Counted from the first letter of the stretch, positions 42,105 to 52,023 are shown. The stretch is 64,000 nucleotides of DNA from Gautieria morchelliformis (GCA_015179125.1 WHVA01000087.1:62001-126000), one strand, 5' to 3'. Made by a program: numbers and translations. Notes: generated by a model not told the origin, from the letters alone.

Positions 42105-42440
42105 GGAAGAGAGAAGAGCCTGTGAGAAGGGATGCGTATATAAATAGACCGGTCCCGCCGCGCATCACAGCAGCACCCACACGGACACACATTGCATAAA
42201 TCGCCTTCACTGACCCTCTCCCTAACATCTGTGCGTCCATCAGCGCAGTGCGAACGGCACCTCGGCCTCGGTGCTCCTCTGCGCGCGGTGCACGAGACTC
42301 ACTCGCGCCGGACCACATGTCGGCCTCAACTCCCACGTCCGGGAGTCTGGCGGCGGGTGCGGGTGCCTGGTGCGTATGCAGGGTCTACCGGAACCCTGGC
42401 ACGTGCGCCTATGCGTCACTGCTTCCACACGTGACATGCA
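42105..42440 (+). repeat. R-A dispersed repeat, copy e (most complete)
   Basis: TATATAAATAGACCGGTC, CGCATCACAGCAGCACCCAC, GGACACACATTGCATAAATC, GCCTTCACTGACCC, GGCACCTCGGCCTCGG, GTCCGGGAGTCTGGCGG, GGTGCCTGG, CTGGCACGTG and GCGTCACTGCTTCC lie in order over about 310 bases. The TATATAAATAG box sits where a promoter might be, but no gene can be tied to it. Confidence 0.68.
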
Positions 42441-42589
42441 TGCCAAGAACAGCGCTTCCCCACGCGACGCTTCAGGCCAGTGACCAGTATCTGTAATTCT
42501 GAGGTGTGTACATACGCTCTACAGCCCCTCTCCGCTTCCACAGACTCGGGTCTGAATTCATCCTGAATCATCTTATTTAATAGAAGCGT

Positions 42590-43105
42590 TGTTCGCCGAC
42601 CCACCCGCAACGCCAACCGCCTGGCTCTCAATGGCATTGCAAAAAAGTGCGCACGAATTCCTCGAAGCCCAGCCCCACGTGCCCTATGGCAGCTTTCAAC
42701 GCTTGATCCACCGCTTGATCCACCGGTGAATAGTTGAGTTACCGTGCGCAGTCCCTGCCCTCGCATACCCACCTAACACCTCCCAATGCCTTTTGTGTCA
42801 CCCATCATCCCCGTCGACAGACGGGGTACTCTGCGCGCCTTCCTGTGCCGGCGCGGTCATGGTGCCGCTGTGGGGGAAGTTTGCCGCCCCTCAGAGACCG
42901 GCAGGGAGAGTGGGTGGGTGCCGAGGATGACCTGTGAAGTATATTGTAATGTGGAACGCTCCTCGTCGTCAGCCTTCAGCCACTCGCTTCTTCCGCGTGC
43001 ATCTCGCGCATTAATATGATACGGTACGGAAGGCTACGGAAGCACACCGCCATAACTCTAAGATCATCTAGATAACGCCGGGAGCAGATCTTGAACCGCC
43101 TCAGG
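42590..43105 (+). repeat. Blocks shared with 52204-52665
   Basis: CGACCCACCCGCAACGCCAAC, TGCCCTATGGCAGCTTTCA, GCTTGATCCACCGGTGAATAG, and later CACTCGCTTCT, GATACGGTACGGAAG and GCAGATCTTGAACCGCC have counterparts in the same order at 52204-52665, downstream of R-A copy f. Related AGATCATGCCGTGCGCAGATCT words recur at 43430 and 43550. No gene is recognised up to 43880. Confidence 0.5.
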
Positions 43106-43879
43106 CTCGCCAAAATATATTATTGTCTGCGCCGAACACCTGGCGTACAGAAAATCTCTTTCCTATTCCATCAATCTCGCTCAACAAAACGTCTCACATA
43201 CCCATAGCAGCGAAGCTTGACGGCCCCAGTGCCGGTAATCCCTACTTGCATCTAGCTACCGAACACCCCCAAAAAGCCCTTAGTAACACCTTTCCCAGAA
43301 TCCCCAGATCTGCATGAACTTCACCCTCAAGCCACACGCTTCCCCACTCATCATCCAATCGACCCACGCATTGATATCAGGGCATAAGGAAGACTGCGGA
43401 CGCACGGTCCTAACTCGGCGCTCGGCTAGATCATGCCGTGCGCAGATCTCCAAAACGTCCCAATGCCACCGAACCTCCATAAAATATCAGCCCACAGGCA
43501 CTCACTTCTCCGCGGGCTCGTCATCGAACCAAGTGGCCTGCCCTTATCTAGATCATGCCGTTATCAGCATCCAATCGCGTCAATGGAACGACGCGCGTGG
43601 CTGAAGACAATTCCCTTTCTATTACATCACACTCACTCCCAACACGGCCCTGCAGCCCACACCCTCACAATACAACCCTGGAAGTGAAGCTTTCCAGCCC
43701 CAACTTCCGTCCCAATTTGAAACTGAAACTTAGTTGCACAATGGCTCACGTCCCTCTTCCGCAGCCCTGCACGCCACCCTAATCCCCACTTGGCCGCGCT
43801 AAAACTTAAACGTTAAAGCGCCCGTCACCCTCTTATCCAGTCAGTGATGCATGGCCCAGGCCAGTGCTATTAGTATACC
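43106..43879. other. No gene supported
   Basis: Short ORFs only. Fragments of the shared block recur at about 43330-43580. Confidence 0.35.
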
Positions 43880-43884
43880 CATTC

Positions 43885-44985
43885 ACTCGGCGGGTACTTA
43901 ACCCTCGTCCGTCTTGCTGAGATCATCATGCCCTCTTCCCCGCCCCACGCCTCCTTAAGGACCTGTAAGCCGATCATGCCAAAGTTCATGTATCCCGTGA
44001 GTGTGTTCACTGTTGCAAATGTCGAGCTCAGACTGACGTTCTTGTGTGAATACAGTATCCCAACCCACTCGGTAATGCTCCGGTCGGAGGACCGTCCCAA
44101 ATAGCGCCTAGAGGGTCACGAGATCACAATGACACACGAATAGGAATGCCAATTCCTTTTGCCTCAGGTCCATATGCTGGTCACACTATCCGGTGGGTGC
44201 GATTTTCTCGTCAGGAAGTCGGCGTTCATTCATCAGGTAACCAGAGCTGAGCTTCAAGGTGAGCCATCTCCGTAGTTGAGCTACACAAACCCTTGCTGAT
44301 GCGTGTATTTGGAATAGAGGAACAGAAGGCTGACCTGGGTCGAATGTAACCCTTGGGTGTTGAGCTTACGTTTTGTCTGTTCACTTAGAAGTCGTTTCCA
44401 GATTCGCCAAACGAGATAGAAGCCCAATCGACCCGCCGCCTGTGGTCCGTTTGCAAATGTACCAAGTATTTAATGCCGAAACCGACCATCCCACCGAGCA
44501 GGAAATTCCAGCCAAGTATGGCCTTGGCCTCTGTTTTTGGTCGTGCTGACCACTGTTTTTGTATTCGCAGACAACTCGAGGTTGTGGGACTAATTTGTCA
44601 TGTCGATCTTTACCCTATTCGACCTACTCCTTATCCTCACTTAAGGCCGGTGGGTAGTTCTTGGGAAGGCTCTTCGACGGCCTCGGATCCTCAACCCCCT
44701 ACACTTGTCGCCCCTATGCCACCTGCCGAAGAAAGCAAGGTTACAGAGTCGTTGTTTGGTACCATGTTCGCTCATGCCTCCCAGATCAAGGGCTTGGATG
44801 GAGATGAAGTCGTCTTTTTTGTGTTTGCTGTGCGTCTAATATCTCCTTTTTCTGACTCGCTGACACAAAATTTTGCAACGTAGGATCTGTCTGTACGAAC
44901 CGAAGGCATGTGAGTAAAGCCAAGTTCATACTCAAAGGCCGTGGGGCGCCGATAAAAAGCAACTTTCTATAGGTTCGTATTACGT
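43885..44985 (+). repeat. Second copy of the velvet-relic unit (one arm plus centre)
   Basis: Collinear with 11262-11331 plus 12608-13640: GTCTTGCTGAGATC, AAAGTTCATG.ATCC.GTGAG, TATCCCAACCCACTC, TTTTGCCTCAGGTCCATATG, GACCTGGGTCGAA.GTAACCC and ACAACTCGAGGTTG. It lacks the right inverted arm and ends near GATAAAAAGCAACTTTCTAT. Copia-2 is inserted about 40 bases further on. Confidence 0.72.
44473..44950 (+). pseudogene. Velvet-domain-like gene relic, copy 2
   Basis: The open frame MPKPTIPPSRKF.. runs 136 codons through LICHVDLYPIRPTPYPHLRP, PPAEESKVTESLFGTMF and KGLDGDEVVFFVFA. At that point GTGCGT opens a plausible intron with a CTGAC branch and ACGTAG acceptor (about 44832-44883), followed by DLSVRTEGM and a stop. 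Spliced, FFVFA-DLSVRTEG is the core signature of velvet regulators. The stop and a one-base loss before KFIL show decay. This copy keeps the frame better than copy 1. The rest of the velvet fold is not recognisable. Confidence 0.5.
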
Positions 44986-45008
44986 TACCGAATGTTCGAC
45001 ATATTCAG

Positions 45009-45324
45009 TGTAGCGGTTATGCGCAGTGTCTAATAGAATGAAGCCTCAGTGAACGGTCAGTTCACTGAGTGTATATAAGTACTCTACCTAATAGAATGAA
45101 GCCTACACAACAGTAAGTATACTATTGGGATGCATAATGGGATGGGGGCACGTACCTCAGTGAACGGTCAGTTCACTGAGGGGTTAGCGATTGTGGAGCG
45201 AGTAGATATAGGGCCTCGGTCATACTTGACCGAGGCCAGTAATACTGTTTTACTATACGATGATAAAGCCTTCCCCTAACCTACTTGGCCCTGCGTTCTC
45301 CGCTTACCGACCCTGACTCCAACA
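45009..45324 (-). repeat. Copia-2 3' LTR
   Basis: 316 bp, TGTTGGAGTCAGG..AACCGCTACA in sense. It contains two CCTCAGTGAACTGACCGTTC-type hairpins (about 45049 and 45157) and GGCCTCGGTCA..TGACCGAGGCC (about 45211). Confidence 0.93.
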
Positions 45325-45336
45325 CTCCCCCTTAAG
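45325..45336 (-). other. Copia-2 polypurine tract
   Basis: In sense, CTTAAGGGGGAG directly before the 3' LTR and a few bases after the polyprotein stop. Confidence 0.8.
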
Positions 45337-48300
45337 CCGAACGTAGACCAAGTAGGGCGGTCAGGTGTAAAACCTTGTGTCGGGGGAGGGCTTTAGTGAA
45401 TATGTCGGCTGCCATGTCATCTGTCGGTACGTAGTCGATGTACAGTAGTTGTCTTTGTACCGCGTGGCGTATGAAATGATACCGTATATCGATATGCTTG
45501 GTCCTCGGGTGATACTCGTCGTTCTTTGTGATAGATATCGCAGAGAGATTGTCGAGGTGGATGGTGATGGGCTGGATGAGTGGTCGGGCGATCTCTGCCA
45601 GGAAGGCGCGTATCCACAAAGCCTCCTTCGCGGCATGAGTCGCTGCGACGTATTCCGCCTCCGTTGTTGACAACGCGACGATCGGCTGCTTCTTGGAACT
45701 CCAAGACACAGCGCCTCCGTCGATCGTGAATACGTACCCCGAAATCGAGTGTCGGTGTTCTTGTGATGCCCAGTCAGCGTCAGAAAATGCTTCCAGTCCC
45801 CTGCGAGATCCGCCGATAGTTAGGGCCACGTCCTTCGTGCCCTTCAAGTATCGAAACACGCGTTTGATCGCCTCCCAATGCGGCCTCCCGGGGTCTTGCA
45901 TGAACTGAGCTAAGAAGGACACCGCGAACGCAATGTCAGGGCGTGTGCCCAGAGCCGCGTACATGAGTGAGCCGATAGCTTCCCTATACGGTACGGCGTG
46001 CATTTCTTGGCGTTCGCAAGGAGTGGTGGGCGATTGGGATAGGGATAGCCTGTGATGCGGGTCGAGCGGCGTGCTCAGGGCATTCGCATCTTGCAGACCA
46101 AATCTTTCAAGAATTCTCTCGATGTAAGCGCGTTGTGAGAACGATATTGTGCGCGTCTCGCGCACCCGTTTCACCTCTATACCCAATAGCCAATGCAGGT
46201 CGCCCAAGTCCTTGATTTTGAGGACCGTACGTAGCTCGTTCTTAAATTCAAGGATCGCGCTCTTCGAGCTTCCGGCCATGGTCAGGTCGTCTACGTCGAC
46301 CGCGACGATAAGCGCGTCCTGTCCGGCATACCTGTGAAAGACTGCGTGTTCCGTCTCGCAGCGCGTGAACCCAAATTGGTTCATGAACCCGCGCAGCGTG
46401 TCGTACCATTCCCTACCGGATTGCTTCAGCCCGTATATCGCACGGTTGAGCCGGCAGACCTTGTGCTCATTTCCAGGGGCTTCATATCCCCTGGCCTGTC
46501 GCATGTATATGGTCTCCGTGATTGGTGCGTTCAAGTACGCGCCGTCTATATCCGTTTGTTCGAGTTCCCAGTCGTTCCGGACTGCGATGGCTGCGATTAT
46601 TCGGATAGCAGAGAGCTTTGCTGTGGGGGAGAAGGTCTCATTGTAGTCAATTCCATGTGCCTGCGAGAATCCTTGCGCGACGAGCCTTGTTTTTCGATCT
46701 ACAACCTTTCCCTCCGCGTCATGCTTGTAATGAAACACGAGCCTGCTCCCCACGATGTTTGCGCCATCCGGGGCTTCGACGAGGTCCCAGGTGCGCAGCG
46801 CCGCGTGTTGGTCCAACTCCCGCCTGATCGACGCGTCCCACTGCGGCCAGTCAGCGCGGGAAAGGGCGTCGTCGAGGTTAGTCGGGTCGGGCCCTGGGCT
46901 GTGCGCTGTGGCAGCGGTCATCTCCCCTCCGCCCCCTGTCAGCGCGACTAGGGCTGAGTCGTTTGTGGGCATCGGCAGACCTCGGGGGTACGCGGGTGCG
47001 TGTGGGCGACCTGTGCTGCTGCCCACGCCGTCCGCGATCCCCCGCATGTACGCGGACGGTTTCCGCGTGCGGTGGCCCCTTCCTTGGGGCGGGTCTGTCG
47101 GGAGATCCGCAATCTCGAATTCCTCGAGGGGATCGATTCGCCCGGTGTCTGCGGGGCCTGCTTCCGGGTCCGGGGGCTGTAGTGGCGGGTGCTGGTGGGG
47201 TGTGCGAGGAGCGGGAACGCCGCCGACGACGTCCTGAGTGTCTGGAGCGGACGACTCCCCCTCAGTCAGACCGTCGTTGGGGGTCACAAGGACAAGGGCG
47301 TCAAACGTGACGTTCCTTTCGACTGTGACGCGGCGTTTCCCGGGCCAGTAGACCCTGTGCCCTTTGCTCTCATCGCTATACCCCACCCATTTTCCTTCAT
47401 CCGCCTTCGAGTCTAGCTTACTGCTGCTTTCTTTTAGAACATAGACTCTAGTTCCCCATTCTGGTAGGTCCGTGAGATCCGGCTTCACGCCGTGCACAAT
47501 CTCATACGGCGTCCTGCCGTTGAGTGCACGCGTTGAAGTCCGGTTTTTCAGCCAGACCGCGTGCTGTACCGCTTCAGTCCACAGAAACTTCGGTAATCCA
47601 GCTGCCAGGAGCATTGCACGTGCGTGTTCTAGCAGCGTCCTGTTCAAACGTTCTGACACGCCGTTTTCTTCAGGGGTATCGTGCACCGTGAGGCTCCGGG
47701 TCGTCCCCTTTGACTTTAGGTGGGCCGTGAAGGCGTCGGAGAGGTATTCTCCCCCGCGGTCAGTCTGTAAGCGTTTTATTTTTGCGTTATATTGCGTCTC
47801 GACCCACGCCTCGTACTGCTTATAGCAGTTGAACGCGTCGCTTTTCCTAGCCATTGGTACCAGGTAAGTCCACCGGTTATAGTCGTCGGTGAAACTGACG
47901 AAATAATCTTTTCCGTCGTAGCTCTGGGGGTTTGCGGGCCCCCAGACGTCCGAGTGCACTTTTTCGCCGAATTTGGTGGTTCGCGGCCCCTCCCGTTTCT
48001 GTGGCACGGATTTTCGGGTAGGTTTGGCTTGTGCACACTCCATGCAAAAGCCTGGCTGACTCGCCATGTCGAGATCTAGTCCAGTGACGATTTGGTCTCG
48101 GATGAGCTTGCGGGCGGCCTGGGGCGATATGTGTCCCATCCGGCGGTGTAACTCGTCCAATGTGAGTACTTTTCGTGTAGTACTCGCTGCTGCTGCAGTA
48201 GACTGATGTTCTACTTTATACAGGCCATTCGAGAGCGGGATTTGACCAAGTAATGTCCCTTTCTTGTCTCGAATTAAACATTTCTGATTCTTGAGTAGAA

Positions 48301-49540
48301 CCGTGTAGCCAGCCGCGTCGCATCGCGTTAGGGAGACGAGTGTAAACGCGAGATCGGGACAGTACAGTACGTCCTTCAAGGTAACGTACGTTGTCGTTCT
48401 ACCGTTAGGTATTCCGATCTTCATGCTGCCTATCCCGGTAGCCTTGAAGACTGTCTTGTCCGCGGCAGTGACCGTCTGTGGTGCAATCTCATTGAAAGTG
48501 GTGAAGCGATGCCTATTCGGCGACATGTGGCCTGACGCGCCCGAGTCGTACACGTCGACTTCTCGCCCCGTTGACCGACTCGTTCCCCGCGCAAGCGCGG
48601 TCCCAGCGAGCGTCGCGGTAAAGGCGAAATCCTCGCCTTCTACTGCTGCGTTCGCCGAGTCGCCTCCTTTCTTGTCCTCGCCCTTTTTTTCTTTTTTCTT
48701 GCCTTTAGAACGACAGTCTGCTTTGAGGTGCCCCTCTTTGCCGCACTTCCAACATTCCACATCTGTCCGCGTGGTATTGGAACCACTGCTGCGTGGCTGG
48801 TGCTTTCCACGACTCTTGACCACCGCGAGTGCGTTCTCACTTGCCTTCAATTGTCGTTCTTCGATTGCTAATCGCTCAAACTCGTCGATTAGAGTGCTGA
48901 CTACCTGGTCCGGTTCAAGTCTTGCCTTTGCGTGAGTCGCCGACATCGTTATCGCATTGATGAGTGGCCGATACGACTTCGGGAGCGAGCCGAGGATGAC
49001 GGTGACAAGGTCGTCATCGGTGAGTCCCGCGTTCATCCCTGCGAGTTGCTCCTGCATTCTCATGAGGGATTCCAGGTGTGTGCGGACGTTCGATTCGTCC
49101 TCGCATTTCAGCTCGTACATGCGTCGTCGCATGTCAACCTTGACCGTGAGTGCCCTTGTCTCGTGCTTTGCACATACGGCCTCCCAGACCTCCTTTGCTG
49201 TCGCTAGGTTGCGGACTTCGATGAGGACGCTATCGGGGACAGTGGTAAATATTTGTGCCATTATCGCTGCCTCGCGCTGATTGTAGTCATCCCAGCGTTT
49301 CTCGAGATCCTCTAGGTCCTCTTCCTCCTTGTCTGTGAGCGTGTAGCCGTTAGGGTACGTCGGGAGCGTGCGAGGGATCCGAGCAGTCCCTTCTAGGTGG
49401 CGCTTCGCACCACGGGTCGCCGCCAGCGTAGCTAACGTCTGGCTCTTCCAGGTGACCCAGTTCGTGCCGTCCCTGGCCAGCTTCGGGACGACGAACGACT
49501 TGGAGGTGGGAGTAGACGTTGTGGGCTCTGCGGGGCCCAT
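45332..49540 (-). CDS. Copia-2 gag-pol polyprotein (1402 aa)
   Basis: It encodes the whole set needed for a copia cycle. Gag occupies residues 1-255; zinc knuckle CWKCGKEGHLKADC 263-276; protease DSGAS 332-336; pre-integrase His/Cys motif about 465-502; integrase with Asp531, Asp594 and Glu630 (DD35E spacing). RT runs about 915-1150 with DIDGAYLNAP and DVDD at 1082-1085; RNase H has Asp1254, the TEAEY motif near 1295, and Asp1330. The RT box has Asp where the common YVDD has Tyr, while both metal-binding Asp remain. The start is ATG 49540, inside the PBS; no better start exists, and the related copia-3 begins the same way. No frameshift separates gag and pol, so the Gag to Pol ratio must be set in another way. 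Confidence 0.95.
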   Translation of the reverse strand: MGPAEPTTSTPTSKSFVVPKLARDGTNWVTWKSQTLATLAATRGAKRHLEGTARIPRTLPTYPNGYTLTDKEEEDLEDLEKRWDDYNQREAAIMAQIFTTVPDSVLIEVRNLATAKEVWEAVCAKHETRALTVKVDMRRRMYELKCEDESNVRTHLESLMRMQEQLAGMNAGLTDDDLVTVILGSLPKSYRPLINAITMSATHAKARLEPDQVVSTLIDEFERLAIEERQLKASENALAVVKSRGKHQPRSSGSNTTRTDVECWKCGKEGHLKADCRSKGKKKEKKGEDKKGGDSANAAVEGEDFAFTATLAGTALARGTSRSTGREVDVYDSGASGHMSPNRHRFTTFNEIAPQTVTAADKTVFKATGIGSMKIGIPNGRTTTYVTLKDVLYCPDLAFTLVSLTRCDAAGYTVLLKNQKCLIRDKKGTLLGQIPLSNGLYKVEHQSTAAAASTTRKVLTLDELHRRMGHISPQAARKLIRDQIVTGLDLDMASQPGFCMECAQAKPTRKSVPQKREGPRTTKFGEKVHSDVWGPANPQSYDGKDYFVSFTDDYNRWTYLVPMARKSDAFNCYKQYEAWVETQYNAKIKRLQTDRGGEYLSDAFTAHLKSKGTTRSLTVHDTPEENGVSERLNRTLLEHARAMLLAAGLPKFLWTEAVQHAVWLKNRTSTRALNGRTPYEIVHGVKPDLTDLPEWGTRVYVLKESSSKLDSKADEGKWVGYSDESKGHRVYWPGKRRVTVERNVTFDALVLVTPNDGLTEGESSAPDTQDVVGGVPAPRTPHQHPPLQPPDPEAGPADTGRIDPLEEFEIADLPTDPPQGRGHRTRKPSAYMRGIADGVGSSTGRPHAPAYPRGLPMPTNDSALVALTGGGGEMTAATAHSPGPDPTNLDDALSRADWPQWDASIRRELDQHAALRTWDLVEAPDGANIVGSRLVFHYKHDAEGKVVDRKTRLVAQGFSQAHGIDYNETFSPTAKLSAIRIIAAIAVRNDWELEQTDIDGAYLNAPITETIYMRQARGYEAPGNEHKVCRLNRAIYGLKQSGREWYDTLRGFMNQFGFTRCETEHAVFHRYAGQDALIVAVDVDDLTMAGSSKSAILEFKNELRTVLKIKDLGDLHWLLGIEVKRVRETRTISFSQRAYIERILERFGLQDANALSTPLDPHHRLSLSQSPTTPCERQEMHAVPYREAIGSLMYAALGTRPDIAFAVSFLAQFMQDPGRPHWEAIKRVFRYLKGTKDVALTIGGSRRGLEAFSDADWASQEHRHSISGYVFTIDGGAVSWSSKKQPIVALSTTEAEYVAATHAAKEALWIRAFLAEIARPLIQPITIHLDNLSAISITKNDEYHPRTKHIDIRYHFIRHAVQRQLLYIDYVPTDDMAADIFTKALPRHKVLHLTALLGLRSA

Positions 49541-49544
49541 AACC
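49532..49544 (-). promoter_or_regulatory. Copia-2 primer-binding site overlapping the gag start
   Basis: In sense, GGTTATGGGCCCC adjoins the 5' LTR. It is the same half initiator-tRNA type as in copia-1. Its ATG is the first codon of the polyprotein (MGPAEP). Confidence 0.78.
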
Positions 49545-49860
49545 TGTAGCGGTTATGCGCAGTGTCTAATAGAATGAAGCCTCAGTGAACGGTCAGTTCA
49601 CTGAGTGTATATAAGTACTCTACCTAATAGAATGAAGCCTACACAACAGTAAGTATACTATTGGGATGCATAATGGGATGGGGGCACGTACCTCAGTGAA
49701 CGGTCAGTTCACTGAGGGGTTAGCGATTGTGGAGCGAGTAGATATAGGGCCTCGGTCATACTTGACCGAGGCCAGTAATACTGTTTTACTATACGATGAT
49801 AAAGCCTTCCCCTAACCTACTTGGCCCTGCGTTCTCCGCTTACCGACCCTGACTCCAACA
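49545..49860 (-). repeat. Copia-2 5' LTR
   Basis: 316 bp; I see no difference from the 3' LTR. Confidence 0.93.
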
Positions 49861-49865
49861 TTCAG

Positions 49866-50579
49866 GTACGTGTTGACATCTATCCCGCGTCAGATCTTGA
49901 TACCAGATTATTGTCCCAGTCGTATGGAAGGCTCCGAAGACATTCCTGTTCTCGCACAATGTTATAGTGGCCCCTTCGCCATCTATGGCAATAAAGAGTG
50001 CGTAGTTGTGTGCTATCTCATGAAACTAGTACTCAGGGCGCTTTCCTGCAGATTTCCGGGTTTAAGCGCATCAACAGAGCTCACGAAGGTTCACTTTTAA
50101 TTATGACGTGTGTTTCTGTGACGTATGCTGATGCTCAGCACAGCATCTCTCTCGTTACGGCATCCGAGTCAATCTCCGTGAGTCTCGGGGGAAGCGGAAG
50201 GCAGCTGAGCCGCCTGCTGTAGAGCCCGAATAGCCAGCAGAAGGTCATCAGGGCGGTCACCCCGTCTCAACTGCGGCCGTCGATCCGGACATGGATGCTG
50301 AAGCTCTGAAGGAAAGCACATAACATACATTAGCTACGATTCCAATATTTAGTTGATTGTGCCAATTTTTGAGAACGCTGGTGATTCGTCGGCGCCTGAA
50401 CATTAAAACCCACAATACTCAATCACTTGTTTCAAGAGCTACCTGGATTCTGTGATTTTCTAGTCTGTGCCTGTCTCTGAATACACAAGTCCAGCAATCA
50501 TGATAACGCAAATAACCTTGAAATGAGTAGCGCAGTACCCTCTCACTGGCAAATAGGAAAGTGCGCTTAGTAACGTGCA
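49866..50579. other. No gene seen
   Basis: Short ORFs without recognisable motifs between copia-2 and the decayed alcohol dehydrogenase. Confidence 0.4.
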
Positions 50580-51480
50580 CATTAAGTCGTTTCACTCTAC
50601 GATTCTACGTAGAATCTCACGAACCTGTCCTCTATTATCAATCCTTCGAGGGTTGGGCTTCCCCCATATGTCGGCCAATGTATACTCGGTGATTCGATCA
50701 AGCTGCCGTTCCTCCGTCACTCCAACCTCTCAGAGCGTAGCCGGCAACCCAAACCTGGTCTTTGATCAAATCTCCAGCGTCGGCGGTCTCGCGAGTCAAA
50801 CCGTGAGCCTCAAAGGTGTCTCCGCCTCCCACATAATCCGCGCTACTTCATCACTGCGGGGAACATGGCACAACTTGTTGCTCTGTGAGGAACGTCGGCC
50901 ACGCCGCCCAGTTGAGTTTCAATCGCTTTCCAAGCACCGACCTGACATGAGCCTCTTACAGCGACATCTGCCCTATTGACGCTGAACGTCAGCAAGCCCG
51001 GAACCAGATGGCGCAGTCCTTGTTCTGCACTCTCCTCAACAGTTCTGGTAGCCGGATAAGTGCACAGGGCCTCGACACAATGGTCTACGGCACGCATTCC
51101 TGGATCGTTGTGGCGTCGCTGTGCATAGCTCGGCGTCGAGAATTACACATTTCACAGCACGGAGAGCGTGCACGAATGCGACTTTCATTCCAGTCTCTGG
51201 GTGGGTAGGGCCGCAGCCGACATGGAACTCTGGATAGAGTAGTGGGTACGACAATTTAAGGAGCGGGTCCTTGAGAGCCTTTGAAGGCGTGATGTCGCCG
51301 TTATCCGAAAGCTTTGCGAATAACGTGTCCATCGGAGAAACGCTGAGCTCTGAATTTTTGAGAGACGAATGAACAATCTGCGGCTACATCAGGGGAAAAA
51401 TATTAGTGATCAGTGATATAAGCTACCTACTAGCGCGATTTTCGCTGCACCGGTGTAAGAGCTGCCGCCTATGCTGACAA
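50580..51480 (-). pseudogene. Iron-containing alcohol dehydrogenase / maleylacetate-reductase-like gene, decayed
   Basis: Minus strand: RADIIVSIGGSSYTGAAKIA (the GGGS nucleotide-binding turn), an intron (GTAGGT..GATGTAG), then after a gap THPETGMKVAFVHALR, a frame change, RAVDHCVEALCTYPATRTVE, ESAEQGLRHLVPGL, VPHRATSCAMFPAVMK with a stop, and near the end YTLADIWGKPNP. AVDHC.E is the metal-binding region and HG.TSC..LPAVM the second half of the iron site; the first His of the HG pair reads HR here. Several stops and shifts. Members of this family reduce aldehydes or maleylacetate with NAD(P)H. Confidence 0.6.
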
Positions 51481-51576
51481 TGATATCCGCTCTAAATTGT
51501 TTCACTGAACAACCATAGCACACACCAGCAAAGGCTAACTCACTGGCTCGTATGAAGCATACTCAATCTCTCAACA

Positions 51577-52023
51577 GTGGGCGCCCGCCAAATCTCCGTG
51601 TCCTTGTCAACGTCCACGTCGGGAGACATGAGCAGATCTGCCGCAGGCCGGTGGCGACCGTTGGGCACCTACGAGTGGCCGCTGGTCATCGAGGAGAGGG
51701 TCGCGGACAGGGAATGCGGTGAGGACGCGGGGTGGGACGTCAAGCAGCTGGCCTGTTAGTAATCGGGACGATGACACCGCCGAGGCAGAGCCGGCACGCA
51801 CTTAGCCGGAGGTTCGAGATCGCTCTCGACCCCGGGTTGCTGGTGCACCGGCATCGCATCGGCACAGCAGCTCGAAGGGATTGGTAATACAAACGGACAT
51901 CATATTTTGTATATAAGGAAGAACGATCTACTTGAGATCATAAAACAACAGATTATTATATCTCCTTCGTCCCACATGGCCATGGTCGACATGCTGGGCG
52001 GGAGCGCCGGGAGGATCGCGTGA
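51577..52023 (+). pseudogene. Hypothetical ORF split by a solo copia-1 LTR
   Basis: MGARQISVSLSTSTSGD.. is open to 51753. If the LTR and one TGGCC copy are removed, the frame continues without a break as AGWDVKQLAMVDMLGGSAGR and stops after IA at about 52021. The conserved frame across the insertion supports an originally coding exon. No family is recognised. Confidence 0.35.
51754..51976 (+). mobile_element. Solo LTR of copia-1
   Basis: 223 bp, TGTTAGTAATCGGGACG..TTCGTCCCACA, clearly diverged from the other copia-1 LTRs. The 5-bp target duplication TGGCC lies at 51749-51753 and 51977-51981. There is no internal sequence. Confidence 0.93.

Larger units (their letters stand above)
45009..49860 (-). 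mobile_element. Copia-2, complete and apparently intact LTR retrotransposon (4852 bp)
   Basis: The LTRs at 45009-45324 and 49545-49860 (316 bp each) look identical on reading. The 5-bp target duplication TTCAG is at 45004-45008 and 49861-49865. In the coding (minus) direction: PBS, one open polyprotein, polypurine tract, LTR. Identical LTRs and an unbroken polyprotein mark a very recent insertion that may still be mobile. Confidence 0.95.
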
